A stretch of DNA of 64,000 nt, from NCBI RefSeq assembly GCF_027889715.1, contig NZ_JAPJZH010000007.1, positions 124,001 to 188,000 on the forward strand. The letters run 5' to 3'. The position numbers were made by a program, and so were the translations under genes. Origin of the DNA: Allohoeflea poritis. Its GTDB lineage: Bacteria; Pseudomonadota; Alphaproteobacteria; Rhizobiales; Rhizobiaceae. Positions 26,680 through 37,368 of the stretch are shown here, piece by piece. Every line of letters begins with the position of its first letter. Positions within the stretch are counted from its first letter, which is position 1. A model generated the notes under the pieces. The model saw only the letters and a list, made by a program, of their open reading frames with translations. It did no database searches and had not been told where the DNA came from.

Positions 26680-28806
26680 TCAGTCAGCAGGCTCGCGCGG
26701 GATTTCCTCGCCCGTTTCCTGGTTGACGACCTTCATGGACAGGCGGACCTTGCCGCGGTCGTCGAAGCCGAGAAGCTTGACGAAGACCTTGTCGCCTTCC
26801 TTGACGACGTCGGACGTCTTGCCGACGCGCTCCTTGGCGAGCTGCGAAATATGCACGAGGCCATCGCGCGGTCCGAAGAAGTTCACGAATGCGCCGAAGT
26901 CGGCCACCTTGACGACCGTGCCTTCATAGATCACGCCGACTTCCGGCTCGGCGACGATCGAGTTGACCCATTTCTTGGCCGCCTCGATCTCCTTGGCGGA
27001 GGACGAAGCGAACTTGATGGTGCCGTCGTCGTCGATATTGATCTTGGCGCCGGTCTTTTCGACGATCTCGCGGATCACCTTGCCGCCGGAGCCGATGACG
27101 TCGCGGATCTTGTCGACCGGGATATTCATCACCTCGATGCGCGGCGCAAACTCGCCGAGTTCCTCGCGGCTCTCATTGATGGCCTTGCCCATCTCGCCGA
27201 GAATGTGCATGCGGCCGCCCTTGGCCTGATCGAGAGCGATCTGCATGATTTCCTCGGTGATGCCGGTGATCTTGATGTCCATCTGAAGCGACGTGATGCC
27301 GTCCTCGGTGCCGGCGACCTTGAAGTCCATGTCGCCGAGATGGTCCTCGTCGCCCAGGATGTCGGAAAGGACCGCGAAGCGCTCCTCTTCCTTGATCAGG
27401 CCCATGGCAATGCCGGCAACCGGCTTGGCCAGCGGCACACCCGCATCCATCAGCGCCAGGGAGGTGCCGCAGACGGTCGCCATGGAGGACGAGCCGTTGG
27501 ATTCGGTGATCTCGGAGACGACACGCAGCGTGTAGGGGAACTGCTCGCCGGTGGGCAGCATCGGGTGGATGGCGCGCCAGGCGAGCTTGCCGTGGCCGAT
27601 CTCGCGACGGCCGGGCGAGCCGATGCGGCCCGTCTCGCCGACCGAGAAGGGCGGGAAGTTGTAGTGCAGCATGAAGTTTTCTTTGTACATGCCGGTCAGG
27701 CTGTCGACATACTGCTCGTCCTCACCGGTGCCCAGCGTCGCCACCACGATGGCCTGGGTTTCGCCGCGGGTGAACACGGAAGAGCCGTGGGTGCGCGGCA
27801 GGACGCCGACCTCGGCCGAAATCGCGCGGACGGTATCCAGCTCGCGTCCGTCGATGCGGCTCTTGGTGTCGAGGATGTTCCAGCGGACGATCTTTGCCTG
27901 CAGCGACTTGAAGACCGAGCCGATCTGCTCCGGCGTGTATTCTGGCTCTTCAACCTCTTCGGGGAGGAAATGCGCCATGACCTTGGCCTTGACGGCATCG
28001 ACGGCATCGTAACGCTCAGCCTTGTCGATGATCTTGTAGGCGTCGCGAAGTTCGGTCTCAGCCACCTTGAGCATGGCTTCCTCGAGCGCGGACAGGTCTT
28101 CCGGCTCGAATTCGCGCGGCTCCTTTGCAGCGACTTCGGCCAGCTTGATGATCGCATCGATCACCGGCTGGAAGCCCTTGTGGCCGAACATCACGGCGCC
28201 CAGCATCACGTCCTCGGGCAGCTCGCCGGCTTCGGATTCAACCATCAGGACCGCGTCCTGGGTGCCGGCAACAACCAGATCGAGGCTGGATTCGTCCATC
28301 TCGTCCACATGCGGGTTGAGGATGTATTCGCCATTGATGTAGCCGACGCGGGCGCCGCCGATGGGGCCCATGAAGGGCACACCCGACAGGGTGAGCGCCG
28401 CGGAGGTGGCAATCATGGACAAGACGTCCGGATTGTTCTCCAGATCGTGCTGCATCACGGTGATGATGATCTGCGTGTCGTTCTTGTATCCGTTCGGAAA
28501 CAGCGGGCGGATCGGCCGGTCGATGAGCCGGCACACGAGCGTTTCGTTCTCGCTCGGGCGGCCTTCACGCTTGAAGTATCCGCCGGGGATCTTGCCGGCG
28601 GCATAGGTTTTTTCCTGGTAATTGACCGTCAGCGGGAAAAAGTCCCGCCCCGGTGTCGGTTGTTTGTCGGAGACGACCGTCGCAAGAACCACGGTCTCGC
28701 CATAGGTCGCCATGACGGCACCGTCTGCCTGGCGGGCAATCTTGCCGGTTTCGAGTATGAGCGGACGTCCGCCCCATTCGATTTCTACCTTGTGGGTATT
28801 GAACAT
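26680..28806 (-). CDS. pnp: Polyribonucleotide nucleotidyltransferase (PNPase)
   Basis: PNPase degrades RNA 3' to 5' by phosphorolysis and can add heteropolymeric tails; it is a degradosome component. The 708-residue protein has two RNase PH domains (about 5-230 and 310-545) separated by a helical domain, then a KH domain ([20 protein letters not shown], near 560) and a C-terminal S1 domain ([28 protein letters not shown]). Catalytic-core motifs [21 protein letters not shown] and FPPFSVGE are present. The start [11 protein letters not shown] at 28806 has AAGGA six bases upstream. It follows rpsO in the conserved rpsO-pnp order with a hairpin terminator between them, so PNPase probably also has its own promoter in 28807-29006. 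Confidence 0.97.
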   Translation of the reverse strand: MFNTHKVEIEWGGRPLILETGKIARQADGAVMATYGETVVLATVVSDKQPTPGRDFFPLTVNYQEKTYAAGKIPGGYFKREGRPSENETLVCRLIDRPIRPLFPNGYKNDTQIIITVMQHDLENNPDVLSMIATSAALTLSGVPFMGPIGGARVGYINGEYILNPHVDEMDESSLDLVVAGTQDAVLMVESEAGELPEDVMLGAVMFGHKGFQPVIDAIIKLAEVAAKEPREFEPEDLSALEEAMLKVAETELRDAYKIIDKAERYDAVDAVKAKVMAHFLPEEVEEPEYTPEQIGSVFKSLQAKIVRWNILDTKSRIDGRELDTVRAISAEVGVLPRTHGSSVFTRGETQAIVVATLGTGEDEQYVDSLTGMYKENFMLHYNFPPFSVGETGRIGSPGRREIGHGKLAWRAIHPMLPTGEQFPYTLRVVSEITESNGSSSMATVCGTSLALMDAGVPLAKPVAGIAMGLIKEEERFAVLSDILGDEDHLGDMDFKVAGTEDGITSLQMDIKITGITEEIMQIALDQAKGGRMHILGEMGKAINESREELGEFAPRIEVMNIPVDKIRDVIGSGGKVIREIVEKTGAKINIDDDGTIKFASSSAKEIEAAKKWVNSIVAEPEVGVIYEGTVVKVADFGAFVNFFGPRDGLVHISQLAKERVGKTSDVVKEGDKVFVKLLGFDDRGKVRLSMKVVNQETGEEIPREPAD

Positions 28807-29006
28807 ATCTTGTCCTTCGTGTGCGGGCTGCGCGATCGGATATCGCGGCACCCCGTCTGATAACGTACATGGCCCGAACACCGGGCCGATTGGTCGGTAT
28901 CGTCACGGGCAAGACAACGGGTGGCTTGTACTCGGAGGGCGTCAAGCAACCAGCAATCCTGCCCCGTGACCGTTCCATCGAACGCGGCAAGCGTCCGGAA
29001 ACGAAA

Positions 29007-29033
29007 CCGGCGGGCGCACGAGGCTCCCGCCGG
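29007..29033 (-). terminator. Hairpin after rpsO
   Basis: CCGGCGGG (29007-29014) pairs perfectly with CCCGCCGG (29026-29033). On the minus strand the stem is followed by TTTCGTTTCC and lies six bases after the rpsO stop. The short T run suggests a partial terminator allowing some read-through to pnp; rpsO-pnp stems are also RNase III targets in E. coli. Confidence 0.65.
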
Positions 29034-29039
29034 AAAAAC

Positions 29040-29309
29040 CTAACGGCGAATACCGAGACTCGCGATAAGCTTTTTGTACCGCTCTTCGTCCTTCCTCTTC
29101 AGATAATCGAGGAGCGAACGGCGGCTAGAAACCATCTTCAGCAGGCCACGGCGGGAATGGTTGTCCTTTTTGTGGCCCTTGAAATGTTCCGTGAGATTGT
29201 TGATACGCTCGGTCAGAATGGCCACCTGGACCTCGGGAGATCCCGTGTCGCCTTTCTTCGTCGCGTATTCGGTCATCAGTTCTGCTTTGCGTTCAGCAGT
29301 AATCGACAT
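29040..29309 (-). CDS. rpsO: 30S ribosomal protein S15
   Basis: S15 binds the central domain of 16S rRNA early in 30S assembly. The 89-residue protein is the standard length and shows [13 protein letters not shown]-like sequence ([49 protein letters not shown]), the conserved rRNA-binding helices. It lies between truB (137 bases upstream) and pnp, as in most proteobacteria. S15 autoregulates its translation in E. coli through a leader pseudoknot; I did not identify one here. Confidence 0.98.
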   Translation of the reverse strand: MSITAERKAELMTEYATKKGDTGSPEVQVAILTERINNLTEHFKGHKKDNHSRRGLLKMVSSRRSLLDYLKRKDEERYKKLIASLGIRR

Positions 29310-29446
29310 CGTGCCTTCCTTTCACTTTTGGAGGGGTGAGACGCCCATGGCCGGGATGTCGTCCAGCCTGGGCCGCGTTCTACCGTGCCTTCTGCACCGT
29401 ATTGCGCTGCATATAAGCGAGAAACGGGTAAATTGCCAGTTTTATT

Positions 29447-30382
29447 TCAACCGCCGAAAACCCGGCGCGGGCGGAACTCCCCCCCGGCAATCTCGCCGAT
29501 GGCGATCAGCTTTCCGTTCTGCGTCGCGCAGGCCTCATCCGCCGGCAGCGGGGCGTCGCGGCCGCGCAGCAGGACCGGGTTTCCGCAACGCAGGCGCTGC
29601 GCCTGCTGGTCGTTGACCGCGAGTTGCGGAAGCAGCGTCAGCGCCTCACCGGTATCGACAAGAAACGAATCGAGCGCCGCGAGACGCTCATCGTCATTCT
29701 CGACAGCCTCCAGAGCCGTCAGTTCTTCGAGCGGCACCATTTCATCCTCGTCAAAGGGAGCGACATAGGTGCGGCGCAGCGTGTCGATATGTCCGAAACA
29801 GCCAAGATCGCGGCCCATGTCACGCGCCAGCGCCCGCACATAGGTGCCCTTGCCGCATTCGACCTCGAACACCGCGGTGTCCGCATCCGGACAGGCCACC
29901 AGATCAAGCCGGTGGATTTCGACTTCGCGCGACGGAATTTCGACCGCCTCGCCCTCGCGCGCCAGATCATAGGCGCGGTTGCCGTCGATCCTGACGGCCG
30001 AGAATTGCGGCGGCGTCTGTTCGATAATGCCGGTGTAGCGCGGCAGAAGAGCGCGAATTTCGCTCTCCGCCGGCCGCCCGTCGCCGGTGCGGGTCACGGT
30101 TCCTTCCAGATCATCCGTCGTGCGTTCCTCGCCCCAACGCACCGTGAACCGGTAGATCTTGCGCCCGTCCATCACATAGGGGACCGTCTTGGTCGCCTCG
30201 CCCAAAGCGATCGGCAGCATGCCGGAGGCCAGCGGGTCGAGCGTTCCGGCATGTCCGGCCTTCTGCGCCTTGAAAAGCCAGCGGATCTTCGAGACGGCCT
30301 CGGTGGAGCCGAAATCGACGGGCTTGTCCAGGACAAGCCAGCCGGAGACCGCCCTGCCCTTCTTCTTGCGATTCCGCGCCAT
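29447..30382 (-). CDS. truB: tRNA pseudouridine(55) synthase
   Basis: TruB makes pseudouridine 55 in the T-loop of all elongator tRNAs. The 311-residue protein has the catalytic aspartate at residue 49 in [19 protein letters not shown], the [20 protein letters not shown] strand, YDLAREG, and the RSxxGTYVRxL-type motif [15 protein letters not shown]. An N-terminal basic stretch (RNRKKKGR) and a C-terminal PUA-like region are present. Its start overlaps the rbfA stop by one base (TGATG), so the two are translationally linked in the nusA-infB operon. Confidence 0.97.
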   Translation of the reverse strand: MARNRKKKGRAVSGWLVLDKPVDFGSTEAVSKIRWLFKAQKAGHAGTLDPLASGMLPIALGEATKTVPYVMDGRKIYRFTVRWGEERTTDDLEGTVTRTGDGRPAESEIRALLPRYTGIIEQTPPQFSAVRIDGNRAYDLAREGEAVEIPSREVEIHRLDLVACPDADTAVFEVECGKGTYVRALARDMGRDLGCFGHIDTLRRTYVAPFDEDEMVPLEELTALEAVENDDERLAALDSFLVDTGEALTLLPQLAVNDQQAQRLRCGNPVLLRGRDAPLPADEACATQNGKLIAIGEIAGGEFRPRRVFGG

Positions 30383-30789
30383 CAGTTCGAATCCTCGTCG
30401 CCGTGATCGAGATCGCGCATGACTTCGGGCGAGCGCAGGAGATCGTCGATCTTCTGGTAGTTCTCGAAGCTGGTATCGTCGCGGAACCTTATATCCGGCA
30501 TGTATTTCATCTGCCTGAGCGCCGGCGTCACACGCTTGCGGATGAAGCGGGCATTGCGGTTGAGCGCTTCGACGACCGGCTCATGATCGGTCTCGCCGAG
30601 CGGCGTGATATAGGCGGTCGCGATCTTCAGATCGGGCGACATGCGCACCTCGGAGATGGCGATTACCGTGTTTTCGATCAGCGGGTCGCGCACCTCGCCG
30701 CGCTGAAGCACTGTCGTGATCGCTGCACGGACCTGTTCACCGACACGCAGCTGGCGCTGCGAGGGTCCGGAGGACGAAAAGCGTGACAT
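30382..30789 (-). CDS. rbfA: Ribosome-binding factor A
   Basis: RbfA binds the 16S rRNA neck during 30S maturation and is needed for growth in the cold. The 135-residue product has the single KH-like domain with [35 protein letters not shown] and [29 protein letters not shown], the family's signature. The ATG at 30789 (MSRFSS) matches orthologues; another at 30807 adds six residues. AAAGG lies about ten bases upstream. It lies 110 bases after infB and overlaps truB. Confidence 0.95.
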   Translation of the reverse strand: MSRFSSSGPSQRQLRVGEQVRAAITTVLQRGEVRDPLIENTVIAISEVRMSPDLKIATAYITPLGETDHEPVVEALNRNARFIRKRVTPALRQMKYMPDIRFRDDTSFENYQKIDDLLRSPEVMRDLDHGDEDSN

Positions 30790-30899
30790 TTTTTTAAACC
30801 TTTTCAAACATTTGCGACGGGATTGGACCGAACGCGAATGAATAAACCTGAAGGGCGCCGTTACCGGCGCCCATCCACTGCCAGATCAGCATGTGATCT

Positions 30900-33458
30900 T
30901 TAGAGCGAGCGCGAGACGTGCTCGACGCGGAAACACTCGATAACGTCGCCGGCGCGGATATCCTCATAGTTCTCGAAGGCCATGCCGCATTCCTGGCCGG
31001 CATTGACTTCCGAGACCTCGTCCTTGAAGCGCTTGAGCGTCTTCAGGCTGCCTTCGTGGATGACCACGCTGTCGCGGATCAGGCGCACGCCGACCCCGCG
31101 CTCCACCTTGCCTTCGGTGATGCGGCAACCGGCAACCTTGCCGACCTTGGTGATGTTGAACACTTCGAGGATCTCGGCATTGCCGAGGAAGGTCTCGCGG
31201 CGCTCCGGCGACAGCATACCCGACATCGCCGCTTTCACATCATCCACCAGATCGTAGATGATGTTGTAATAGCGGATTTCGATACCGGCGGCGGCGGCCG
31301 CATCGCGGGCCTGGCTGTTGGCACGGACGTTGAAGCCGATGATGGCGGCTTCCGAAGCCTCGGCCAGCGAGATATCCGATTCGGTGATCCCGCCGGCGCC
31401 CGAGTGAACGATGCGGGCACGCACCTCGTCGGTGCCGAGTTTTTCAAGGGCACCGGCAATCGCCTCGATGGAGCCCTGCACGTCGCCCTTGATGACCAGC
31501 GGGAATTCCTTCATGCCGCTGTCCTGAAGCTGCGTCATCATCTGCTCGAGCGAACCACGGGTGCCGGCCTGCCTTGCGACGGCCTTTTCCCGGGCGATGC
31601 GCTGGCGGTATTCCGAAATCTCGCGGGCGCGGGCCTCGTTCTCGACAACGGCGAAGCGGTCGCCGGCCTGTGGCGTGCCCTGAAGGCCGAGAACCTCGAC
31701 CGGCGTCGCGGGACCTGCTTCCTTGACCTGCTTTCCGTGATCATCGACCAGCGCGCGCACGCGGCCCCACTCATTGCCGGCAACGACGATGTCGCCCGTG
31801 TGCAGCGTTCCGGCCTCGACCAGGACTGTTGCAACGGAACCGCGTCCACGGTCGAGCTGTGCCTCGATCACCGCACCTTCGGCGGTCCGGTCCGGGTTGG
31901 CCTTGAGATCGAGAATCTCGGCCTGCAGCAGGATCGCCTCGAGCAGCTTGTCGAGATTGGTGCCCTTGATGGCGGATACCTCGACATCGAGCACTTCACC
32001 ACCCATGGATTCGACGAAGACCTCGTGCTGAAGCAGTTCGGTGCGCACCTTGTTGGCGTCGGCTTCCGGCTTGTCGATCTTGTTGATGGCAACGATGATC
32101 GGCACTCCGGCCGCCTTGGCGTGGTTGATGGACTCGATGGTCTGCGGCATGACGCTGTCGTCAGCCGCGACGACCAGGATGGCGATATCGGTGGCCTGCG
32201 CACCGCGGGCGCGCATCGCGGTGAACGCTGCGTGGCCGGGGGTGTCGATGAAGGTGATCTTCTGGCCGTTCTGCTCAACCTGATAGGCGCCGATATGCTG
32301 CGTGATACCACCGGCCTCGCCGGCAACCACATTGGCGTTGCGAATGGCGTCCAGCAGCGAGGTCTTGCCGTGATCGACATGGCCCATGATGGTGACCACG
32401 GGCGGGCGCGGCTTCAGTGTGCTGTCCTCGTCCTTGATGTCGAAGATGCCTTCCTCGATATCGGATTCGGCGACACGCTTGACCGTGTGCCCGAACTCAC
32501 CGGCGATCAGCTCGGCAAGGTCAGCGTCGATCACGTCGCCGGGCTTCATCATCTGCCCTTCCTTCATCAGATATTTGATGACGTCGACAGACCGTTCGGC
32601 CATGCGCTGGGACAGTTCCTGGATGGTAATCGTCTCGGGCAGCGTCACTTCGCGGGCAATTTTCTCGCGTGGCTCCTGCACCATCGCGCGCTTCATCTTC
32701 TCCTGGCGGCGACGCATCGCCGACAGGGAACGGCCGCGCTGGTTGCCGTCCTCATTGAGCGCGGCATTGAGCGTGAGCTTGCCGCGACGGCGCGAATCAT
32801 CGCCACGCGGTCGTGACGGCCGCGGCGTTTCAGGACGCGCCGGCTTGCCGCGCTGCTGCGCAGGCTTGGCGCGGGAATCGTCGGCGGATTCTTCGTGCCG
32901 TGCCGCACGCGACGGGCGGTCGACGACCGGCGGTTCCGCAGGCACTGCAGGATCGGCTTCCGCCGTGGCAGGCTGCTCGGCGGGCTGCTGCTCGGCCTTG
33001 GCCCGTTCTTCCTCTTCCGCCTTGAGGCGCGCCTCTTCCTCGATCTTGCGCTGCGCTTCTTGCTCGGCGCGGAGCTTGGCGTCCTCTTCGGCCTGCTTGC
33101 GCTCCTCGGCATCGCGGATCTTGGCATTTTCCAGCGCGCGCTTGCGGGCGTCCATTTCGCTCGCGGAAAGCTCCTTCAGCACCGTCGATTTCGCAGCCTC
33201 ACGCGCCGGCTCGGCCTTGGGCTTTGCCTTGGCTCTTTCGGCGGCTGCCGGTTTTGGCTTGATGCCGCCGGCAATCGATCCGGATTTGTCGTCTTCCGGG
33301 CGCGAGATCCGCCGCTTGCGCGTTTCGACAACCACAGCCTTGGTCCGGCCGCGACCCATGTCCTGGCGCACCGTTCCCTGCTCCACTCCGGAGCGCTTGA
33401 GTGTCAGAGTCTTCTTGCCCGACACGCTGATGGTCTTGTCGTCCTTGGTTTCGCTCAT
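30900..33458 (-). CDS. infB: Translation initiation factor IF-2
   Basis: IF-2 delivers fMet-tRNA to the 30S subunit and promotes subunit joining, using GTP. The 852-residue protein has a long charged N-terminal region with a Glu/Ala/Lys/Arg-rich coiled coil (about 95-180), an IF2_N domain near [27 protein letters not shown] (about 275-305), the G domain with [15 protein letters not shown] near 355-370, DTPGH and NKIDKP, and domains II to IV, ending [38 protein letters not shown]. The start overlaps the preceding RNA-binding protein gene by four bases (ATGA). No internal GTG start for a shorter isoform was assessed. Confidence 0.98.
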   Translation of the reverse strand: MSETKDDKTISVSGKKTLTLKRSGVEQGTVRQDMGRGRTKAVVVETRKRRISRPEDDKSGSIAGGIKPKPAAAERAKAKPKAEPAREAAKSTVLKELSASEMDARKRALENAKIRDAEERKQAEEDAKLRAEQEAQRKIEEEARLKAEEEERAKAEQQPAEQPATAEADPAVPAEPPVVDRPSRAARHEESADDSRAKPAQQRGKPARPETPRPSRPRGDDSRRRGKLTLNAALNEDGNQRGRSLSAMRRRQEKMKRAMVQEPREKIAREVTLPETITIQELSQRMAERSVDVIKYLMKEGQMMKPGDVIDADLAELIAGEFGHTVKRVAESDIEEGIFDIKDEDSTLKPRPPVVTIMGHVDHGKTSLLDAIRNANVVAGEAGGITQHIGAYQVEQNGQKITFIDTPGHAAFTAMRARGAQATDIAILVVAADDSVMPQTIESINHAKAAGVPIIVAINKIDKPEADANKVRTELLQHEVFVESMGGEVLDVEVSAIKGTNLDKLLEAILLQAEILDLKANPDRTAEGAVIEAQLDRGRGSVATVLVEAGTLHTGDIVVAGNEWGRVRALVDDHGKQVKEAGPATPVEVLGLQGTPQAGDRFAVVENEARAREISEYRQRIAREKAVARQAGTRGSLEQMMTQLQDSGMKEFPLVIKGDVQGSIEAIAGALEKLGTDEVRARIVHSGAGGITESDISLAEASEAAIIGFNVRANSQARDAAAAAGIEIRYYNIIYDLVDDVKAAMSGMLSPERRETFLGNAEILEVFNITKVGKVAGCRITEGKVERGVGVRLIRDSVVIHEGSLKTLKRFKDEVSEVNAGQECGMAFENYEDIRAGDVIECFRVEHVSRSL

Positions 33459-34108
33459 TCCGTTTCCGTTTCCTGTGCGGGAATTCCCGCCATGTGACCG
33501 TTTTCCGCTCCATTGCGGTACCGGTCAAGCATCTTTGCGCGTTTCACTACACCCTCACCGGCCTGCCCTGCAAGCACCGCGAGGTGTATTATGTTGCCGT
33601 CGGTCATCACAATCGACATTTCGTCCGCCGAAAGCAGGCGAAAGGAAGCGATCGCGGGACTTCCGGAGGCCGCCGCCGCACGGCGCGCCTGATCCATCTT
33701 TCTGACACCGTCGGGCGCGGCGTCGGCCGCGTGCATGACGGCAATCGCCTGCCCTGACCGTATCGCCGCCTCGACCTTGCCGGCGCCGGTGACCAGCTGC
33801 CCGGCCTTGCGCGCCAAGGCCATCATTCCGGTCAATGACGAGACAAGCAGCGAATCGACCGTCTCGTCCAGCGAACCGGGCACCGTCACGCCGGTCTTCA
33901 GCGCGCGGGCGAAAAGGTTCTTTTCCATCGCCGCGCGTATGTGGCGTCGCTCCGCGGTCACCCAGCATCCGCGGCCCGGCAGCCGGGCCTTGAGATCGGG
34001 CATCACCACGCCTTCGGGGTCGGCCACGAAACGGATCATCCGATCCGCCGGCCCGCTCTGCCGGGTGACGATGCAAGTCCGGTCATTCATGCCCGCGCCC
34101 AACTCCAT
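33455..34108 (-). CDS. YlxR (DUF448)/L7Ae-like RNA-binding protein
   Basis: The 217-residue protein joins two RNA-associated domains: an N-terminal YlxR/DUF448 domain with [25 protein letters not shown] and GRGCWVT (about 7-80) and a C-terminal L7Ae/L30e-like domain with [41 protein letters not shown] (about 95-165). YlxR-type proteins bind RNA and may modulate RNase P or translation; the alphaproteobacterial fusion is usual between nusA and infB. ATG 34108 and ATG 34090 (MNDRTC) are both possible. Its stop overlaps the infB start. Confidence 0.9.
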   Translation of the reverse strand: MELGAGMNDRTCIVTRQSGPADRMIRFVADPEGVVMPDLKARLPGRGCWVTAERRHIRAAMEKNLFARALKTGVTVPGSLDETVDSLLVSSLTGMMALARKAGQLVTGAGKVEAAIRSGQAIAVMHAADAAPDGVRKMDQARRAAAASGSPAIASFRLLSADEMSIVMTDGNIIHLAVLAGQAGEGVVKRAKMLDRYRNGAENGHMAGIPAQETETE

Positions 34109-34127
34109 TGCGAGAGCGCCGGACCGG

Positions 34128-35768
34128 TCAGGCCTGCGCCACCTCGTTAGCGGCTTCCGTTTCCTCGGCCTCGCCTTCCTCGCCTTCCCCTTCTTCCTCG
34201 GCTGCCTGCGCCGCCAGATCTTCCTCGGTTATCCAGCCGGCGGCAAGCCGCGCGGCGACAACCATCTCTTCGGCATCGGCGCGCGACACATCGAGATTGG
34301 AGAACAGTCCCTCATATTTGACGGTCTCGCCATCCTTGCGCTCCGTCCAGCCGACCAGATCGTCGGCTGCGCAGCCGGCGAAGTCTTCCATGGTCTTGAT
34401 GCCGTCCTCGCCCAGCGCCACCATCATGGCCGTGGTCATGCCCGGCACTTCGCGAAGCTCGTCGGTGACGCCCAGCTCAATACGTTTTTCCTCGAGCTCG
34501 GCCTCGATCGCTTCCAGATATTCGCGAGCGCGGCTCTGGATTTCCTCGGCAGTCTCATCGTCGAAACCCTCGATGGCGGCAATCTCGTCGAGGTCCACAT
34601 AGGCGACTTCCTCGACCTGGGAGAAGCCCTCGGATGCAAGAACCTGGCCGACCATCTCATCGACATTGAGCGCGTTCATGAACAGCTCGGTCCGCTCGTT
34701 GAATTCTTTCTGGCGGCGCTCGGATTCTTCCTGCTCGGTCAGGATGTCGATGTCCCAACCGGTCAGTTGCGAGGCAAGCCGGACATTCTGACCGCGGCGG
34801 CCGATGGCCAGCGAAAGCTGATCGTCGGGAACGACAACCTCGATGCGCTCGGCGTCTTCGTCGAGAACCACCTTGGCCACTTCGGCCGGCTGCAGTGCGT
34901 TGACGATGAAGGATGCCGGATCCATGGACCAGGGGATGATGTCGATCTTCTCGCCCTGCAGCTCGCCGACAACCGCCTGAACACGGCTGCCGCGCATGCC
35001 GACGCAGGCGCCGACAGGATCGATGGAGCTGTCATTGGAGATGACCGCGATCTTGGCGCGCGAACCGGGGTCGCGCGCGACCGAGCGGATCTCGATGATG
35101 CCGTCGTAGATTTCCGGCACTTCCATGGTGAAGAGCTTGACCATGAACTGCGGATGCGTGCGCGACAGGAAGATCTGCGGTCCGCGCTGCTCGCGGCGCA
35201 CGTCGTAGACGAATGCGCGCACGCGGTCGCCATAGCGGAAATTCTCGCGCGGGATCAGCTCGTCGCGGCGGATGATCGCCTCGCCGCGCCCGAGATCGAC
35301 GATGACATTTCCGTACTCGACGCGTTTGACGGTGCCGTTGACGATCTCGCCGACACGATCCTTGAATTCCTCGTATTGGCGGTCACGCTCGGCCTCGCGA
35401 ACCTTCTGGACGATGACCTGTTTGGCGGACTGCGCGGCGATGCGGCCGAAATCCATGGGCGGCAGCGGCTCGGCGATGAAATCTCCGAGCTGGGCTTCCG
35501 GGTTGCGGTCGCGGGCCAGTTCGAGCGCGATCTGGGTGGAATAGTCCTCGACCGCCTCGACAACTTCCAGAAGACGCTGGAGCTTGATTTCACCGGTCTT
35601 CGGATTGATGTCCGCGCGGATATTCGATTCCGAACCGTAGCGGGAACGGGCCGCCTTCTGGATGGCATCCGCCATCGCGTCTATGACGATTTCGCGGTCG
35701 ATCGCCTTCTCGCGGGCGACAGCGTCCGCGATCTGAAGAAGTTCGAGCCTGTTTGCACTCACTGCCAT
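34128..35768 (-). CDS. nusA: Transcription termination/antitermination factor NusA
   Basis: NusA binds RNA polymerase and RNA to control pausing, termination and antitermination. The 546-residue protein has the N-terminal RNAP-binding domain (MAVSANRLELLQIADAVAREK), an S1 domain (about 135-200, GTVKRVEYGNVIVDLGRGEAIIRRDELI), tandem KH domains (VACVGMRGSRVQ-like at about 250-260 and AIGRRGQNVRLASQLTGWDI at about 315-335), two C-terminal helix-hairpin-helix acidic repeats (about 350-500), and a Glu/Ala-rich tail. The start at 35768 has GGAG six bases upstream. It lies between rimP and the YlxR gene in the conserved operon. Confidence 0.97.
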   Translation of the reverse strand: MAVSANRLELLQIADAVAREKAIDREIVIDAMADAIQKAARSRYGSESNIRADINPKTGEIKLQRLLEVVEAVEDYSTQIALELARDRNPEAQLGDFIAEPLPPMDFGRIAAQSAKQVIVQKVREAERDRQYEEFKDRVGEIVNGTVKRVEYGNVIVDLGRGEAIIRRDELIPRENFRYGDRVRAFVYDVRREQRGPQIFLSRTHPQFMVKLFTMEVPEIYDGIIEIRSVARDPGSRAKIAVISNDSSIDPVGACVGMRGSRVQAVVGELQGEKIDIIPWSMDPASFIVNALQPAEVAKVVLDEDAERIEVVVPDDQLSLAIGRRGQNVRLASQLTGWDIDILTEQEESERRQKEFNERTELFMNALNVDEMVGQVLASEGFSQVEEVAYVDLDEIAAIEGFDDETAEEIQSRAREYLEAIEAELEEKRIELGVTDELREVPGMTTAMMVALGEDGIKTMEDFAGCAADDLVGWTERKDGETVKYEGLFSNLDVSRADAEEMVVAARLAAGWITEEDLAAQAAEEEGEGEEGEAEETEAANEVAQA

Positions 35769-35811
35769 TTTGCTCTCCATAAGATGGCACAAGCGGCCTT
35801 TGCCGCAATTA

Positions 35812-36423
35812 TCATTTCTGGTTGCCGTTGGCCGCCTTGACCTGTCGTTCGCGGGCAGCCTTGGCCGCCTTGTCGGCTTCCAGGGCATCCCGGATGAGTT
35901 CATCCGTCAAGATCAGCTTCGCCTCGCTCAGCGCCTCGAAGGGGATGTGCACCGTCGGATCGTCGCCATAGCTCGCCTGATCCCGGTTGAGCACGAATCC
36001 GTCATCATCGACATTGCCGATCGTTCCGCGGAAACGCTTGCGGCCGGCGACCGGCACGGATGTCTCGCATTTGAGCAGGTGTCCGGACCAGCGTCCGAAA
36101 TCCGAGCGCCGCACCATGGGACGATCGATGCCCGGGGACGAGATCTCCAGATGATACGCACGGTCAATCGGGTCCTCGACATCAAGCACCGGCGACAGGG
36201 CACGCGACAGGGATTCACAATCCTCAACCGTCATCGTGCCGTCATTGCGCTCGGCCATGACCTGAAGCGTCATGCCGTTCTGGCCGGACAGGCGCACGCG
36301 GACCAGCCTGAAATCCATCGAATCCAAGATCGGTTCGATGATCGCTGCGATGCGGGCATCAAGTCCTGTTTCGGTGATCAGCCGGCTCTCGGTGCTGTCC
36401 TGCGATAACGCGTTGTGCGACAA
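35812..36423 (-). CDS. rimP: Ribosome maturation factor RimP, TTG start
   Basis: RimP assists 30S assembly around the head domain. The 203-residue protein shows the family pattern [41 protein letters not shown], and [14 protein letters not shown] (about residues 95-108), then an SH3-like domain and a Lys/Ala-rich tail. The start is apparently TTG at 36423: the codons read TTG TCG CAC AAC, and GAGAGG lies six bases upstream; no ATG occurs before the conserved block until Met56. It is the first gene of rimP-nusA-ylxR-infB, with the operon promoter in the 203-base gap before it. Confidence 0.93.
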   Translation of the reverse strand: MSHNALSQDSTESRLITETGLDARIAAIIEPILDSMDFRLVRVRLSGQNGMTLQVMAERNDGTMTVEDCESLSRALSPVLDVEDPIDRAYHLEISSPGIDRPMVRRSDFGRWSGHLLKCETSVPVAGRKRFRGTIGNVDDDGFVLNRDQASYGDDPTVHIPFEALSEAKLILTDELIRDALEADKAAKAARERQVKAANGNQK

Positions 36424-36464
36424 ATTCCGCCTCTCACACGCGGGCTTTCATGGGCCCAACTAAC

Positions 36465-36497
36465 AAAAAAGAGCGGGTCCGGGCGGCCCACTCTTGC
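36465..36497 (-). terminator. Terminator behind trmB
   Basis: On the minus strand AAGAGTGGGCCG pairs with CGGACCCGCTCTT (one mismatch and one bulge) followed by six T residues (the plus-strand A run 36465-36470). It lies about 130 bases after the trmB stop and separates the metK-trmB unit from the rimP operon. Confidence 0.7.
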
Positions 36498-36626
36498 TCA
36501 GAATGATCAAGATTTCGGCCTGATATACTCCTCGGAACGAGCGATTGCAAGGTCTGAAGCGCGTTGTGACGGGAATGGGCCGTCTATCTCAGTAATCTCG
36601 GTTTCCGGTCATGCCACTCCCCGGCG

Positions 36627-37325
36627 CTACCCGCGCAGAAAAGTCAGATAGGCGGGCACGCGCCCCTCGCGCAGCGCCTTTGCTTCATAACGGGTGCCGG
36701 GCCAATCGTCGAATGGCCGCTGCCAGTCCACGGCGCGCCCCGCGCTCCAGTCGAATGCCGGATGCCGCCGGCAGTGGAGAAGCGTCCAGTTAACGTAGCT
36801 ATCGATATCCGAGGCGAAACAAAACCGACCGCCGGGCTTCAGAACCCGGGCGATCCGGTCAAGGTTCACATTCGATACGAAACGGCGCTTCCAGTGCCGC
36901 TTCTTGGGCCAGGGGTCGGGATAAAGCAGGTCCACATGATCGAGCGAGGCCGCCGGCAACCAGTCGAGCAGCCGGGTCGCGTCATCGTCATAAAGGCGGA
37001 TATTGGCAAGCGGTTCGGCCTTGAGCGAAGCGAGGCACTTGGCCAGTCCGTTGACAAAGGGCTCAACGCCGATGAAGCCGGTTCGCGGATTTTCACGGGC
37101 CCTGAAGAGCAGATGCTCGCCGCCGCCGAAGCCGATTTCCAGACGGTAGCTTGCATAGGCATCGCCAAAGGCCCGGGATATGTCGGTCAGCTGCGGGCCG
37201 TCGGGATCGAGACGCAGCGCAGGCAGCACGGTCTCCAGCGCCTCCGCCTGCCGGGGGCGCAGTGCCTTACCGCGACGGCGTCCGAAAAATGCTTCCGCCG
37301 CCCGTGTCGGATGCTCACGCGACAT
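36627..37325 (-). CDS. trmB: tRNA (guanine-N7)-methyltransferase
   Basis: TrmB methylates G46 in the tRNA variable loop using SAM. The 232-residue protein has the SAM-binding motif [14 protein letters not shown] (about 60-72), the [21 protein letters not shown] segment, and the catalytic/tRNA-binding [19 protein letters not shown] (about 138-156). The C-terminus ends in [19 protein letters not shown], typical of the family. metK lies 43 bases upstream on the same strand, so the methyl donor synthetase and this user may be co-transcribed. Confidence 0.96.
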   Translation of the reverse strand: MSREHPTRAAEAFFGRRRGKALRPRQAEALETVLPALRLDPDGPQLTDISRAFGDAYASYRLEIGFGGGEHLLFRARENPRTGFIGVEPFVNGLAKCLASLKAEPLANIRLYDDDATRLLDWLPAASLDHVDLLYPDPWPKKRHWKRRFVSNVNLDRIARVLKPGGRFCFASDIDSYVNWTLLHCRRHPAFDWSAGRAVDWQRPFDDWPGTRYEAKALREGRVPAYLTFLRG

Positions 37326-37368
37326 AGCCGATCATCCTGCGAGGCGTGTCTTGCCTGGTGCCCGTCGT

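Noticed and set aside
26851-28860. A 669-codon open frame on the strand opposite pnp
   Set aside because: It lies wholly antisense to a clearly conserved pnp gene and its translation shows no domain; long opposite-strand frames are normal in GC-rich DNA.
30918-35840. Long plus-strand open frames opposite infB, the YlxR gene and nusA (for example 30918-32816 and 33735-35840)
   Set aside because: They mirror conserved genes codon for codon and have no recognisable domain, ribosome-binding site or conserved motif.
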